A stretch of 64,000 bases of DNA, taken from positions 1 to 64,000 of the forward strand of contig JAUTDP010000008.1 in NCBI GenBank assembly GCA_033439795.1, given 5' to 3'. Source of the stretch: Sordaria brevicollis (taxonomy: Eukaryota > Ascomycota > Sordariomycetes > Sordariales > Sordariaceae). The notes under the pieces were generated by a model. It was not told the DNA's origin, did not search any database, and saw only the letters and a list, made by a program, of their open reading frames with translations. Position numbers and translations under genes: made by a program. The stretch's first letter is position 1; each line of letters starts with the position of its first letter. Positions 13,005-24,801 of this stretch are shown piece by piece.

Positions 13005-13089
13005 AGGTCGTACCCGGAATCGGACCGGGGTTGCCGGAATATCCAATGTGAATCAGAATCCGGAGTGATAACCGCTACACTATACAACC
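13005..13089 (-). tRNA. tRNA-Gln(CTG)-like copy 2, probably decayed
   Basis: It shares the acceptor, D and anticodon arms and the CTG anticodon with copies 1 and 3. It differs in two functional places. The T-loop reads TCCGATT instead of TTCGATT, which changes the invariant U55 (pseudouridine) and a conserved base of the Pol III B box. The 13-nt intron lacks the TCAGAA segment that pairs with the anticodon loop in the other copies. A T-run follows on the minus strand. It may be a pseudogene; the conserved stems show that decay, if real, is recent. Confidence 0.75.
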
Positions 13090-13187
13090 TTGTTGTTGTG
13101 CGGCCGCGAAAATACCAGCTTAAGAAAAAAAGCCTCAAGCTTGGCATCGCAAGAAAAAAATGACGGAACAAAAAAGTCGTCAAAAAG

Positions 13188-13273
13188 AGGTCGTACCCGG
13201 AATCGAACCGGGGTTGCCGGAATGTTCTGAGGGGATTCAGAATCCGGAGTGATAACCGCTACACTATACAACC
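13188..13273 (-). tRNA. tRNA-Gln(CTG), intron-containing, copy 3
   Basis: The same fold as copy 1, read on the minus strand, with a canonical TTCGATT T-loop and a 14-nt intron carrying the TCAGAA pairing segment. The mature sequence would be 72 nt, as for copy 1. T-runs lie just downstream on the minus strand. It is tandem with copy 2 and faces copy 1. Confidence 0.93.
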
Positions 13274-13740
13274 GCTTGTTGTTAGGTCGAGTCAGTTTGC
13301 AACTCTTATGGCCAATATGGAAGATTGATACAACCTTACAAAATGATACTGTTCGATAGGACACTCCGTCGGACAACCCCCTTAAGTCATGTTTACGTTT
13401 CCATTCATAATTATTCTTAATTTGGGTTCATTTGGATTCTCTGAAAAAGATTAGTTGTCGGCCCCAAACCGTGGAATGCCGTGCTAAACCGATAGCAGGC
13501 CAGTTACATCATGTTGTAGGGATATAGGTTGAAACATATTCCCCCTCTTGGTCACGTCCCTGTGATTCCGTCACTCCCCAACGACAGACCCCAATGTACA
13601 GCAACCTCCTTTATCAATTCAAATCATCCTCAACTGCTCTTCCCGGTAACAGACCAAACCTCCCACCGTGAACGCCCAAAATCCGCTACACCACACTCAC
13701 CTCTCTGCCCGAACCCTGTCCAAGTGCCCCCAGCCACAAC
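13274..13740. other. Intergenic sequence between tRNA genes and RIP block 1
   Basis: About 470 bases of normal base composition with no supported gene. It is the unique flank of the AT-rich block that begins near 13,745. Confidence 0.5.
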
Positions 13741-15239
13741 AACTACTATATTTCTACTTTATTAATAGTTCCTAGTACGCTAAAAGTTACGGGTAAGGTT
13801 GTTAGCGTTTTTGCGGGCAGTCCTTATACTAAATTACGTAAGCACTAATAAATTATTATTGCACGGACGAAAACTATACTTTTCACCCGTAAAAAAATTA
13901 TTAAATTTAGCTAAAAACTCTATTCCTTTTATTAATACTCCTATATATACGTTTCCCAAATATTTTAAACGAACGCGTATTTATTATTATTTTACAAACT
14001 ATCCTATTCCGTACGAACTTCCGAAAATATTTCGCCGCCGTACTACTACTTCTATAAACCCCCTTCCCGCTTATTATAATAAACGTTTGAAATAAACGGC
14101 TATACGTAACGAAAGCCGTTAAATATTTAATTCGTAAACGTTTTATTATATTATTTACCGAATAAATAAACCCCTATCTAATTTTACTTTTAACCTACGT
14201 AATTAATTATATAGAACGTACGAAGTATATAAAATTGTTAATAAATTTAACCGTACCCGGTTACGTAATATATAAAATAAATAGCGAAAGGCCTAAATAA
14301 ATACTTTCTAGGAAATTATATATAATATAATTAACTAAGGATTATTAATACCCGTACTTATAAATAAACGGGGTTTACGCCCTAGCGAACCTAATATTTA
14401 AATTCTTATAAATAATATTCTAATTACCCTTTACGCTAATTTAGGACTTATAAATATTATTTATAAATATTATAGAATTTTATATTAAAAAAATAAATAA
14501 TTTTAAGTAAATACTTTACGGGTTTTTTATATTATACTTTATTAATATATATATAAATTATAGGGTATAAATAGTAAATTTAATAACTATTATTCGAAAG
14601 GCTAAATTTCCCTTCCACTATAAAAACCTTTATTATATTTCTTACGTAAATTCTTTATAAAGGATAATTAACGGATATAAAATTTCTATAATAATATACG
14701 GTATTATAATAACGCCTTTATATTTACCTCTATATAATATATAGAAAAGCCGTACGTTAATAACGGTTAAGGACCGAAAAACTTCCAAATATAAAGTACT
14801 TTATATTATTTATACGGGCCTTTAAAACCTAAAGCTAATAAATAACTTATATATATATAATTATATATTTATAATCCTTTTATATTAAATACTACGTAAA
14901 TATAAATTAACCGTCGATTAAAAGTATTCGGGGATTTAAATCCTAAATTTATAAAAAACTTTATATCTTTCCTATACTGCGAAAACCCGTATATAAAATA
15001 ATATAATACCGTAAAGGAACGTTTAAATATATATTTATATAATAATATTTAAATAGAAATTAATATTTAAATGCGTTTATAATTAGTAATTAAAAAAAGG
15101 GTTAATTAAAAGCGCGAAAACCTTTTTACGGTTAATAAAATAATTATAATCCTTCCGAACGTATTTAACGAATAAAAAAAAATACGTAAAGATAATATAA
15201 TTAATTCTATACGGTTCATTATTTTTAATAAATAGGGTT

Positions 15240-18200
15240 TTAATTTCTTTAAATATATTCCCATTACTTATAGAATATATTTTCCTCTAATATACCCGCT
15301 TATATTCCCGAATAGTAATTATAATTTTTATAGGATTTTATTCCGTATTAATTTAAATACCTATAAAAATAATATAATTAAATAGAATAAATAAGTTCAA
15401 TTTTACTTATACTTATATATAAACCTTTTAATTCCTTTTCGATTTAAGAGGCTCTTTTAATAATAATTAATAAATTATTATACTTTTAACGATTAATATA
15501 AATTAAATTAATTATAATAATATTAAAAGGAAATTTATATAGAATTTTATTAATATTTATCGGACTAAATTTACATTATAAATAATTAGGAAACTATATT
15601 AAATATCGGCTAAAGATTAATTATACCCGTATTATATACTAGAAGTGCCCGTTATAGAGTAAAATATTACTAGAATTCTATAACTATAACCTATGAATTT
15701 GGAAAGCCTACTTTCTTTATTACTATAATAGTAAATCCGAATTAACTAAAAATTATAATTATATTAAATAGCTAGGATATTACGGACCGTTTAAATATTA
15801 TTAATCGGGTTTTTAATATAAAAATAAATATAATTGTTAAAGAAATTAAGAACGGTCTTTTTAAGAAGTATACGGATATTATATAAACTTTAGAATTTTA
15901 AAAACGTAACCTTCCGCACCGCTATTTCTTAATATTTTTAAATAAGGATTTTTAAAACGTATATTTAGAATTTTAAATTATAGATTGTATTATCCGTATA
16001 AAATTCCTTTTATTTAAAAAAGATTTTAACGGACGGTTTATTCGTTTAGTAGGCAATATATTAATTTATAAATTTTGCGGTCTAAATAACCCGAACGCCC
16101 TATATATAATTATAAACGAAAAGAATAAAAATAGCGTATATAAATATAAAAAAGGCTTCCTAAAACTTTTTATTAACGAAATAACCGTTAATAATTCCGG
16201 CTACCCTTCTTATAAGCGCTATAATAATAATATTTATATTATTAAAAAGGTAGTTAAGAGGGATATTATTATATATAATAATATAATTATATTGTATAAC
16301 CTGTATTTAATCCTTAAATATAATTATTATATTAACGTAAAGATTTATTCGACTATTAATACCGTAAAGTATATCTATAAATATATTTATAAAAATATAA
16401 ATAAAATTATTTTAAAATTTATAGACCCGGACGAAATTAAATTATATATATTTATATAGTATATAAATTTAGCGGAAGCCTTTATTCGCTCTATAAAATA
16501 CGCTATTTACGAAGAATATCCGCTAATAACTTCTCTACCTATATACTTAGAAAATAACCCTCTTATTACTTTTTAAACCGGTTTAAATTTAAAAAAAAAT
16601 ATAAAAAGAGGCCGAAAATACTAAACGGACAAAATTTATAATTTTTTTAAATATAATATATAATATACAAATATTTAATAATTTTTTTATAGAAATTTTC
16701 CTTCCTAATTATATAAAATATAAAAAATAAGATTTAAAAATTATATTAACGGTTTATAATTATTAAGCGTATTTTTTATGTACTTCCTTCTATAAACGAA
16801 CGGTTTTATTTATATTTATTATTAATAATTATATTTAGCCCAATTTCTTTCGAAAATTTATATACTATAAATAATATAATATATACTATATTTAAGGAAG
16901 TTTATATACGTTATAAATTATTAGAGGACGATTTTCGCTAGGAGGCTTTATTCGAAAAAATTAGTATTTAGTAAATTAGGCGCTAATTATAATATCTTTT
17001 CGCTATTTATTTAATAAATAGGGATATTATTATATAACCGCAAATTATTTAGGATAAATTTATATATTTATTTTATAATAATTTACCCTATAAAATTATA
17101 ATTATAATTAACGTTCCTTTAAATTTAGAAAACTTTTATTTTAATTACGGTTTATATTTTATCAACCAATACCTTACGTAATTAGATTAAATTCTTTCCT
17201 CTATATACCTTTTTAAACCTATTTTCAATTAAAAAATATTAAACGGAAACCCCCTTTTATAGTAGGAGTTAAATTACAATTATACCGAATAGTAATATTT
17301 ATATAAGGTTATACAATCCTAATTCAAGTTTAAATAAATTACGGCTTTTAACGAAATTATTAAAATATTCGAAAATAATCCCAAAAATATACTTTTCTTT
17401 ATTTAGGGATTAAAAAGTATTAATAAAATTTTCGTTTATTAAAATCTATATTCGTACTTTCGTATTTAGAGTAAAATAATCCTATACGTAATTTCTTCGG
17501 GTATTATAATTCTATTATTAAATAATAGTAAGATTATACACTCCCGTTTCAAAATCCTTCTCGACGTTTTTAATCCCACTTATTATAATATTAAGAAGAA
17601 TACTAATTTATATAAACTTATTAAATAAACTTTCTTAATTATTTAGGACGAAATTCCTATATAAAACCGCGGGTATATAAAAATTATAGATTGTTTTTTA
17701 TAAAACCTTCTAAACCGTTTAAAAATACGTTTTAAAAATATCCTTATAATTTTCGGAGGGGATTTCGCTTAAATCTTACTTATAAAAAAGAAGGGTAATT
17801 ATACGGACATTATTTCGGCCTATTTTAAATCTTTTCCTATTTAAAAAGACATAAAAGTTTTATATTTTATAGAAAATATATATATTCGTAAAAGTATTAA
17901 ATAAACCTATTTATTCGTATAATAATTATATAATTTATTTTATTACCTTCTTTATTATTAAATAAATTAGGTTTAACCTTTTCTAATAATATTCGTTACT
18001 ACTATAGAAAAAATATTCTTATAACGTATTTACCCTATATCCTTTCTTACCGTAATTTTTATAAATTATTCTATTTTTGCAGATAAAGCTATTTTTTATA
18101 CCCGTAATACAATTATTAAGGACGTAAATAACGAAATTCTATCCTATATAAAAAATAAAAATATAAATTACCCGGCTATAAATATAATTAATTTACCTAA

Positions 18201-18780
18201 GGACGAATTTCGGGCTTTAACGCTTATACCGGAATATTTTTAATCCTTAAACTTTATAGGGTTTCTATCTAATTATTTAACCTTAAAAAAAAGTACATTT
18301 ATCCTATTATTACGGAATTTATACTTTAAAAACGGTATATATAATAATATAAAATTAATAATCGTAAGGTTAAGGAGAAATATAATCGAAGTAAAGGTTT
18401 TGGGAGGAGTTTTTACTAAAGAGTTACATTTAATTCTATATATTACTTTATTTACTATAGAAGGTAATTAAACGTATAAATTAAAACGTATATAATTTCC
18501 AATCTAATTCTACTTTTTTATAATTATTAATAAGAATTAAAGGTAATCCTTAAAATATATTAATATTAATTTATATAACTACGTTTTTAATTATAATTAA
18601 TTTTATATAATTATAAATAGAATTACGGCCGTGGATAATGTTTATATACTTTTATAAAGGGTTGAATTTAAAGTGGATAAACGTTTACGTAACGAAGTTT
18701 AATTAAAAGTATTAGTATAAATATTATTATACGGGTTATTTAATATACTTCCTTTATTATTTTTATTACTTTTTACTTTA
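15240..18780 (+). mobile_element. RIP-inactivated Helitron Rep/helicase gene
   Basis: Read on the plus strand through stops created by RIP, the block matches Helitron transposase (rolling-circle Rep plus Pif1-type helicase). The Helitron-like N domain is visible at about 15,690-16,560: FGKPTFFIT, then TLEF-KRNLPHRYFLIFL around the HUH active site (15,911-15,930), NPNALY, SGYPSYKR, and YEEYPLITSLPIYL. The helicase follows: motif I lies at about 17,407-17,433, where G-L-K-S-I-N-K-I-F is what C-to-T/G-to-A changes make of G-P-G-G-T-G-K-T-F. Later come SSGII-LLL, HSRFKI-LDVFNP, a DE-box (I-DEIPI) and FGGDFA-ILL. Dozens of in-frame TAA/TAG codons and the lost second His of HUH make it dead. The element ends (5' TC, 3' CTRR with hairpin) were not resolved. 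Confidence 0.88.
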
Positions 18781-18899
18781 TATACCTATTATTATTAATA
18801 TAATATAACCTCCTTCTAAGAACCTTTCGAAAACTTTTTAAAAATTTACTATTCTATTAGTTATATTTACTTTATTATTATTTATTTATATATTATTAT

Positions 18900-20400
18900 A
18901 TTTTTAATCGAATAATTTATATTATATAGGTTACGTATATAAATAAAAATCATTGAATAGAGAGGGTATAATATAAAGTAGTAGTGAATAAGTACGAAAA
19001 TTATTTAAAAATTATTTTCGGGGCCGAAAATTATAACCGAAAATTTAATATATAGCGTTCTCTTAAACCCGTTTAACCTTTACAACCTTAAAATAAATTA
19101 TACTTAAAGTTATAAATTAATCGCTTATAATTTCCAATACTTTAAAATTTATATTAAGGGGGATGGGCAGTAAAGGAAATAATAGGCCGAACGTAATTAA
19201 GGGCGGTTATATATATAAAGTTTATTAATAATCCGTAAAGGCCGCGATTTCGGGTGAATTATATAAAAAATATAAATTAATATAATTTATAAAAAGAAAA
19301 GAACGAAAGAAAAGAATAAAAGAAAGAAAAGAAAAAAAAACTTACGCTTATATTTATTATTATTTATATTACGGGTATACTTTAATATTATTAGTAAACT
19401 CCTTAACCTTTTCGATTTTACGTTTATATAAATTACTAATATTATAATTTATATAATATATATACGCTATACCGCCCGAATTTATATAATAATTATAATA
19501 CGTACCCTTTATAATATTTTATATTATAATATAAATTATAAAAATACTATACTACGTAATATAATTATAACTTTATATTTTTTAATTAATAATAATAATA
19601 AATTAAGCTTTATAATACGCTATACAAATATTATATATTTCCTTTTACTAATTATCGTTAACGGATTCTTTAAAAATTAAATTACGAAAGATTTTTCGTA
19701 ATAATTAATAGGGTATAAATAAATATAAAAAGTATATTATTAATTATTTACCGGTATTTTATTTATAATTATATATAAAGTAGGAAGGTTTTTATTATTA
19801 ATATAATTAATTTTAAATTACGCTATAAAATCGTCGTTATTAATAATTAAACCGCTTAATTTTATATTTAACGATTTAATTTATAAAACTTTTTTAATAT
19901 TTATTTCCAAATAGAGCGGAAATTAAGATAACGTAAATAAAGAAAGCGGAGGCGGAGGCGCCGAAGACGGATTTTTTTTAAAGGACGGGGGCAAATCGTT
20001 CGGGGGTTAAATAAAATTATTACCCAGAGTTTATAAATTAGTGAAAATTTATAAAGGGTTACCGGGGGGGTTAATAATATTATTATAGAGTTTTATATTT
20101 TTAATTTTAGATTATTTTTTCTCGCTTAAGGGTTTAATAGAAGGAATTATATTAATTTAAAAGGAAAGTAAATATTAACCGAAAATATTCTAAAAATAAC
20201 CCGAAAAATGCGCGCGCATATATAAAATATTTATAAATATTTATAATTTAATAATTACTATACCCGGGGATACGAAAACGGGGTAGGAAGGCGAAAATAA
20301 TAGGATATAAGGGTTGGGCGGTAATAGTTAAAGGGAAAAAGGGAGAAGGAGGAAGCGGGGTATAGAATTTTTACTAAATTCGTTTATATAGAAGGATTTG
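18900..20400. repeat. Unidentified RIP-mutated segment beside the Helitron
   Basis: The same RIP composition as the Helitron, but no Helitron motif. On the minus strand between about 19,970 and 19,350 a frame can be followed with few stops and a proline-rich start (NPSSAPPPPLS), so it may be a second decayed coding region. I could not assign a family. It may be Helitron 3' sequence, captured host DNA or another nested element. Confidence 0.5.
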
Positions 20401-20617
20401 TGCATAAACTAGTAAACTACCTTTCATAGCCAATAGGAGTATATAGCCTATCCAACCAATAGGAGCACGTAGCTTGAGAGCCGGGGAAAGGGGGAGGATA
20501 ACGAATTATCCTCCCGCCGAACACTAGTCTTTCCTCCCCAACTTCAACCTCAACAAATCCACCTCCGTCACCCCCCTCCCGCACGAACAACCCAAAAAGC
20601 AACAACAACGCCCTTCA
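20401..20617. other. Junction between RIP block 1 and the APH-like pseudogene
   Basis: GC-normal sequence with two copies of CCAATAGGAG about 28 bases apart, possibly remains of the promoter of the broken gene to the right. Confidence 0.4.
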
Positions 20618-21690
20618 GACCGCTAGAACTCCTTCAACGACTGGAAACACAACACCCCCATGCGCTCCCGCCTCGAGCGCTTCATAGCCACCACCAACAA
20701 AGACGCGCTCAAATCACACGTCTCAAACCCTCCTCCACTCACCCGTCAATAACCTCTCCGACCGCTTCTCCGCCGGCCAGTAGGTACTGGTGCTGGTGCT
20801 GGTGCTACTTCGAATTCTCCACTCCCGACGACCGACGGCTGGTCATCGCCCGCGTGCGCCTGCCGACCTGAGACATCCTGAGCATCTGCATCTGCAAATG
20901 CAAATGCAAATGGGCAAAAAAGATGGGGATCAGGCGGAAGAGGCGGAGACGTACATGTATGTGGTCCAGTGTGAGGTGGCGGCGATGGCGTTTTTGAGGG
21001 ATAATGTGAAGACGTTCCAGTTTCCGAAGTGTTATGCGGTGGAAAGGCCGGGGAGTGAAAGGGCGAGACGGGTCGGGGCGGGGTATATGCTGATTAAGGG
21101 GTTTTTTGGGAATACGGTTGAGCAGGCGTGTAAGGGCGGGGGGGAGGTTTGGGAACTTCCTGTGGGTTGTTCTTTCCTTCCCAGTTTGGTTTGGTAGTTG
21201 AAGAGGATTTGGATGGACGGACTGACAGTGATGTGGTGCAGGTAAAGACGCAAGAACACATCATGGCCCAATGGACCCTCGCCCAAGCCGAGCTCGCATC
21301 TTTTACTTTCCCAACCATAGGGTCTATATCCGAGTACTCACCCAAAAAAGGTCCAACCATTGGTCCCATAGCCGCGGGCGCCATCAACGGCTTTGCTGAC
21401 TCCGGTCCGTTGTCTTCAAGCTGGGAATACTTTCGCATCCTCGCCGATGCCCGGTTTAGATCCGCACTTCAACGCTCCATGTCATCCTCCACCTCCCCCT
21501 CCTCCCCCTCATCCTCCTCACCGGAATCCCCATCCAACCTCATAACCCTAGGCCACTACATCTTCCGCGACCTCGTCCACAACTCCCCCCACTTCCGTTC
21601 CCTTCCCTCCGCCAACGGACCCTTCCCCTTTAACCACATGGACCTAGGCATCCAAAACATTCTCGTCTCCACTTCCCCTTCTTCCCCTCC
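20618..21690 (+). pseudogene. Broken aminoglycoside-phosphotransferase/choline-kinase-like gene
   Basis: Pieces of one APH-family kinase-fold protein lie in order but in different frames. The first is NSFNDWKHNTPMRSRLERF and following (about 20,628-20,730). Then YFEFSTPDDRRLVIARVRLP (about 20,807-20,865), interrupted upstream by a TGGTGC repeat. Then VVQCEVAAMAFLR and FPKCYAVE-PGSERA-RVGAGYMLIKGF (to about 21,130). After a probable intron ending near 21,240 comes KTQEHIMAQWTLAQAELASFTFP and finally FPFNHMDLGIQNILV (about 21,615-21,670). The HMD-x5-N catalytic-loop motif is present, but the DWE motif that should follow is replaced by a Ser/Pro-rich run and repeats. At least two frameshifts lie in the N-terminal third, where gaps are too short to be introns. 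The gene lies directly beside RIP block 1 but is itself not AT-shifted. Confidence 0.62.
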
Positions 21691-21744
21691 CCCAACTCCC
21701 CCTCCACCTCTCCCTCCCAACAGTCCCAAGAAAGCACCTTGGGC

Positions 21745-21985
21745 TTGGATCGTGGTGGTCGCGTTGGGAAAGGTCCATGTCCATGTGTGCGAGTTGGGAG
21801 ATGGTCGCGGGGAGGTTTAAGATTGGAGAATTGGGTTCGGGACTGGAGGTTGTGGATGTCGGGCTTAGATCGGATCGTGGTGGTCTCGTTGGGAACCTTA
21901 AAGGTCCATGTGTGCGAGTTGGGAGTTGGGAGATGGCCAGGCTGCGGGGAGGTTCAAAATTGGAGAATTGGGTGTAGGGACGGCG
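21745..21985. repeat. Imperfect tandem duplication at the broken end of the APH pseudogene
   Basis: The order GATCGTGGTGGTC - GCGTTGGGAA - AAAGGTCCATG - TGTGCGAGTTGGGAG - ATGG - GGGGAGGTT - ATTGGAGAATTGGG occurs twice (about 21,749-21,831 and 21,875-21,975) with small indels. The duplication replaces the expected 3' end of the kinase gene. Confidence 0.8.
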
Positions 21986-23852
21986 AGTGCGGTGGAAGGT
22001 AGGTTCAAAGTCAAGACGGAGAGGAGGGCCTGTCCTAATCCTATGCGGAGGAAGGAAAGGAAGGGGCGACATGGGGGTCGGGGGAGGCATTTCTCCTTCA
22101 AGGTTGAAGGTTGTCGGTGTTGAAGGTTGGATGGTGAGCAAGGCAGGGGGCCTCGGTCTCTGCAGTAGCTGGTTTAATTGGGGGTATTTTAACACCTGAA
22201 AGAAGAGAATCTACCTGTCGTGTAGTCAAGTCAAGCCAATGGGTTATAGAAGGAATGTCATCAAGACCAGAAAAGCGAACGAAGATCAACGAACAAATAT
22301 GTTTGACAAAGCAGAAGAGGATGATAAGCAACGAGTTTGTAGACGTCCTTATAACCTCTTCGGCGGCGTCGCCATTGTTCGTATTGTTAAGCTGGCGGGA
22401 GAATGTGTAAAAAGGGACCGACGACAATTGACGACATATGGGCGCTTCCAGCGTTAACCGACATTGATCTCGCGATAGTCTCAAGCTCAAAGCACACGGC
22501 AAGCTCATTGTGGCATACGTTGAGACGGCGCCTATCTGAGCGAAGAATCTCATGTTGGCTGCTCAAAGGTCTCAAAGCTTGGGAGAGGAACAATAAAGGT
22601 TTCCGATGTTGGCACGGGCCGGTCGGCGAAGCGCTGGTCTGGTCAAAGCCGGCAACGGGGATAATGTTGAACTGGCTGACAGTATCAACAGTTACACGTC
22701 CCCGGTGATTGATTTAGATGGCGATGCTGTAACCAGCGAGCGTGTTGGTGCCCTCATATCGAAACGCTTTCTCACGTTGAAGGCACTGAACTTGGTTTAG
22801 ACTTGGTCTGACCGTACTAGATGATGTCTTGGAAAGCGGTTGTAGCAGCCCGGATCGAGGTAAAAGAAGTTGCCATTACGGGACCAGAAGTGAATCGATC
22901 AATTGGAATAGGATGCGGATGCGTAACCCTGAACCGGTGGTGCAAACACGTCGACGTCCGGGTACACGGCTTTGCAGCTTTGGATTATGACCGCACTTCG
23001 CCCACAATGAACACTCCTTCATATGGATGATATGCTCCATCATTGCTAGCTCACATTGCCGTCACTTCGGATACCATTAGCGGCAAGTGGCGAGAGAGTG
23101 TCCTTGCCCATGAGTGACATAAGCTACCATGACACTTTAACTTCCTAGTGTAGGAGTGGGGGAAAGGTATTTCCCATCACCAAGGGAAGGTATACGTCAG
23201 ACAGTTTGGTCAGAACAACTAATCAAGGCCCTCTTGGGGTGCATATGGTGTTGGTTGGATGCACTGGCATCAACCTGAAGCATGGCTGAAGTCATCTAGC
23301 CTGCTCCTACGCCAATGACAGGCGAGTGTCCAGCGGTGAGGCTATTCCCAATTACCGACACCAGTTGCCGAAGCTGCGGCTCTTTGGCTCCGAAAGTCAA
23401 AAGGTTATTTGGACGCTCTGGAGGTACCATACCAAGATCTGGGCGAGACTGCAAACTTGGGGGAATGCTACGTTGTGACGGGTTGACGAGGGCATTTACC
23501 CGCCATCAGTACGCATATCGCGTTTTGCCGGATGTACCTCAGGGTGTCGTTTCCTTCCACGAGGGTGACTTCGCTTACGGAGTTCCTCGGAGTTTTCCTA
23601 GTTGGGAAACTCTCTCTCGTCGAAAAACTTTGGTTGAGTTTGTTTGCGCACAAATCGTGGAGTTGTCATGAGGAAGATGATGTTGATCAAGGGCGTTCGA
23701 GGGTCGCGTGCATTGTCCTCCGCGAGGTCCTTTGAACGATGTTTGAAGTATAAAGAGGCTGGCGCAATGCCATTGGAATCGAGAATCTGGGGAAAGCAAG
23801 CAGTTAGCAATTGTCTGCCATCACTTCGATTACTCCCTTCATCATTTTCAAC
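21986..23852. other. Intergenic region before the esterase
   Basis: About 1.9 kb of normal composition. Open frames are short and overlapping, with no recognisable domain. The last 100 bases (TATAAAGAGG at about 23,748) look like the core promoter of the esterase. Confidence 0.5.
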
Positions 23853-24801
23853 ATGCTTCCCAAGACACTGTTGGGGCTCGCCCTGACGGCAGCCACAGGT
23901 CTCTGTGCCTCGCTGCAGCAGGTCACAAACTGGGGCAGTAACCCAACCAAGATTCAGATGTACACGTACGTGCCTGACAGACTGGCCACCAAGCCTGCCA
24001 TTATCGTAGCGGTAAGTACTACTCTTTTCCTTTCCTGGCCGAGACGACTTGTCATGCTGACGACAGACGACGTGACAAAAGCTCCACGCTTGCGGCGGCA
24101 ACGCTCCTTCGTGGTACTCGGGCACTCGGCTCCCGTCCTACGCCGACCAGAACGGCTTCATCCTGATCTACCCCGGCACACCCAACATGTCCAACTGCTG
24201 GGGTGTGCACGACCCTGCCTCGCTCACGCACGGAGCGGGCGGTGACTCTCTCGGCATTGTTGCCATGGTGAACTACACCATTGCCAAGTACAACGCCGAT
24301 CCTGCGCGCGTTTATGTCATGGGTACTTCTTCGGGCGGCATGATGACCAACGTCCTCGCGGGCACTTATCCCGAGGTGTTTGAGGCCGGAGCTGCCTACT
24401 CGGGTACGGCGCACGCTTGCTTCGCGGGTGCCGGCTCTGCTACTCCTTTCTCCGCCAACCAGACGTGTGCCAGGGGCCTGCAGCACACGCCGCAGGAATG
24501 GGGCAACTTTGTCAGGAATTCGTACCCGGGATACACTGGACGCAGGCCGAGAATGCAAATCATCCACGGTGCCGCGGACAACCTGGTGTACCCCAAGTGT
24601 GCGATGGAGGCGCTGAAGCAGTGGTCGAACGTGCTGGGAGTCGAGTTTTCGAGGAACGTCACCGGAGTGCCGAGCCAGGCGTATACGCAGATTATCTATG
24701 GAGATGGCACCAAGCTGGTTGGCTACATGGGCGCAGGCGTGGGACATGTTGCTCCGACGAATGAGCAGGTCATGTTGAAGTTTTTTGGTTTGATCAACTA
24801 G
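23853..24801 (+). CDS. Secreted CE1-type esterase (acetylxylan/feruloyl esterase, PHB-depolymerase-like)
   Basis: Exons 23853-24011 and 24082-24801 encode 292 residues. The 70-nt intron has donor GTAAGT, a GCTGAC branch site and acceptor AAAG. The protein starts with a signal peptide (MLPKTLLGLALTAATGLCAS), so it is exported. It then shows the CE1/Esterase-PHB pattern: PAIIVALHACGG (oxyanion-hole region), SYADQNGFILIYPG, the nucleophile elbow GTSSG with Ser136, an Asp in IIHGAADNLVYP and a His in GVGHVAP. Such enzymes remove acetyl or feruloyl groups from plant xylan. The length fits a catalytic domain alone; no cellulose-binding module is attached. A TATA-like box lies about 100 bases upstream of the start. 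Which ester it prefers cannot be read from the sequence. Confidence 0.93.

Larger units (their letters stand above)
13745..20400. repeat. RIP-mutated AT-rich block 1
   Basis: Composition changes abruptly at both edges. Inside, CpA and TpG are almost absent over kilobases, while TpA, ApT and CpG-containing words (ACG, CGT, CGG) persist. This is the signature of RIP, which turns CpA into TpA on both strands. Because TpG is gone, ATG codons have also vanished, which explains why no ordinary reading frames remain. The core is a Helitron (separate entry). The segment at about 18.9-20.4 kb is also RIP-mutated but not identified. Confidence 0.93.

Noticed and set aside
13799..14095. 98-codon open frame at the edge of RIP block 1
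   Set aside because: It lies in RIP-altered DNA where TGA stops have been removed, so chance open frames are expected.
20405..20415. CTAG just outside block 1 as a possible Helitron 3' end
   Set aside because: No hairpin could be seen in the preceding bases and no sister copy is available to confirm it.
21644..22195. 183-codon minus-strand open frame
   Set aside because: It runs opposite to the APH pseudogene and its duplicated repeat, so the Pro/Arg-rich composition is a product of the repeat.
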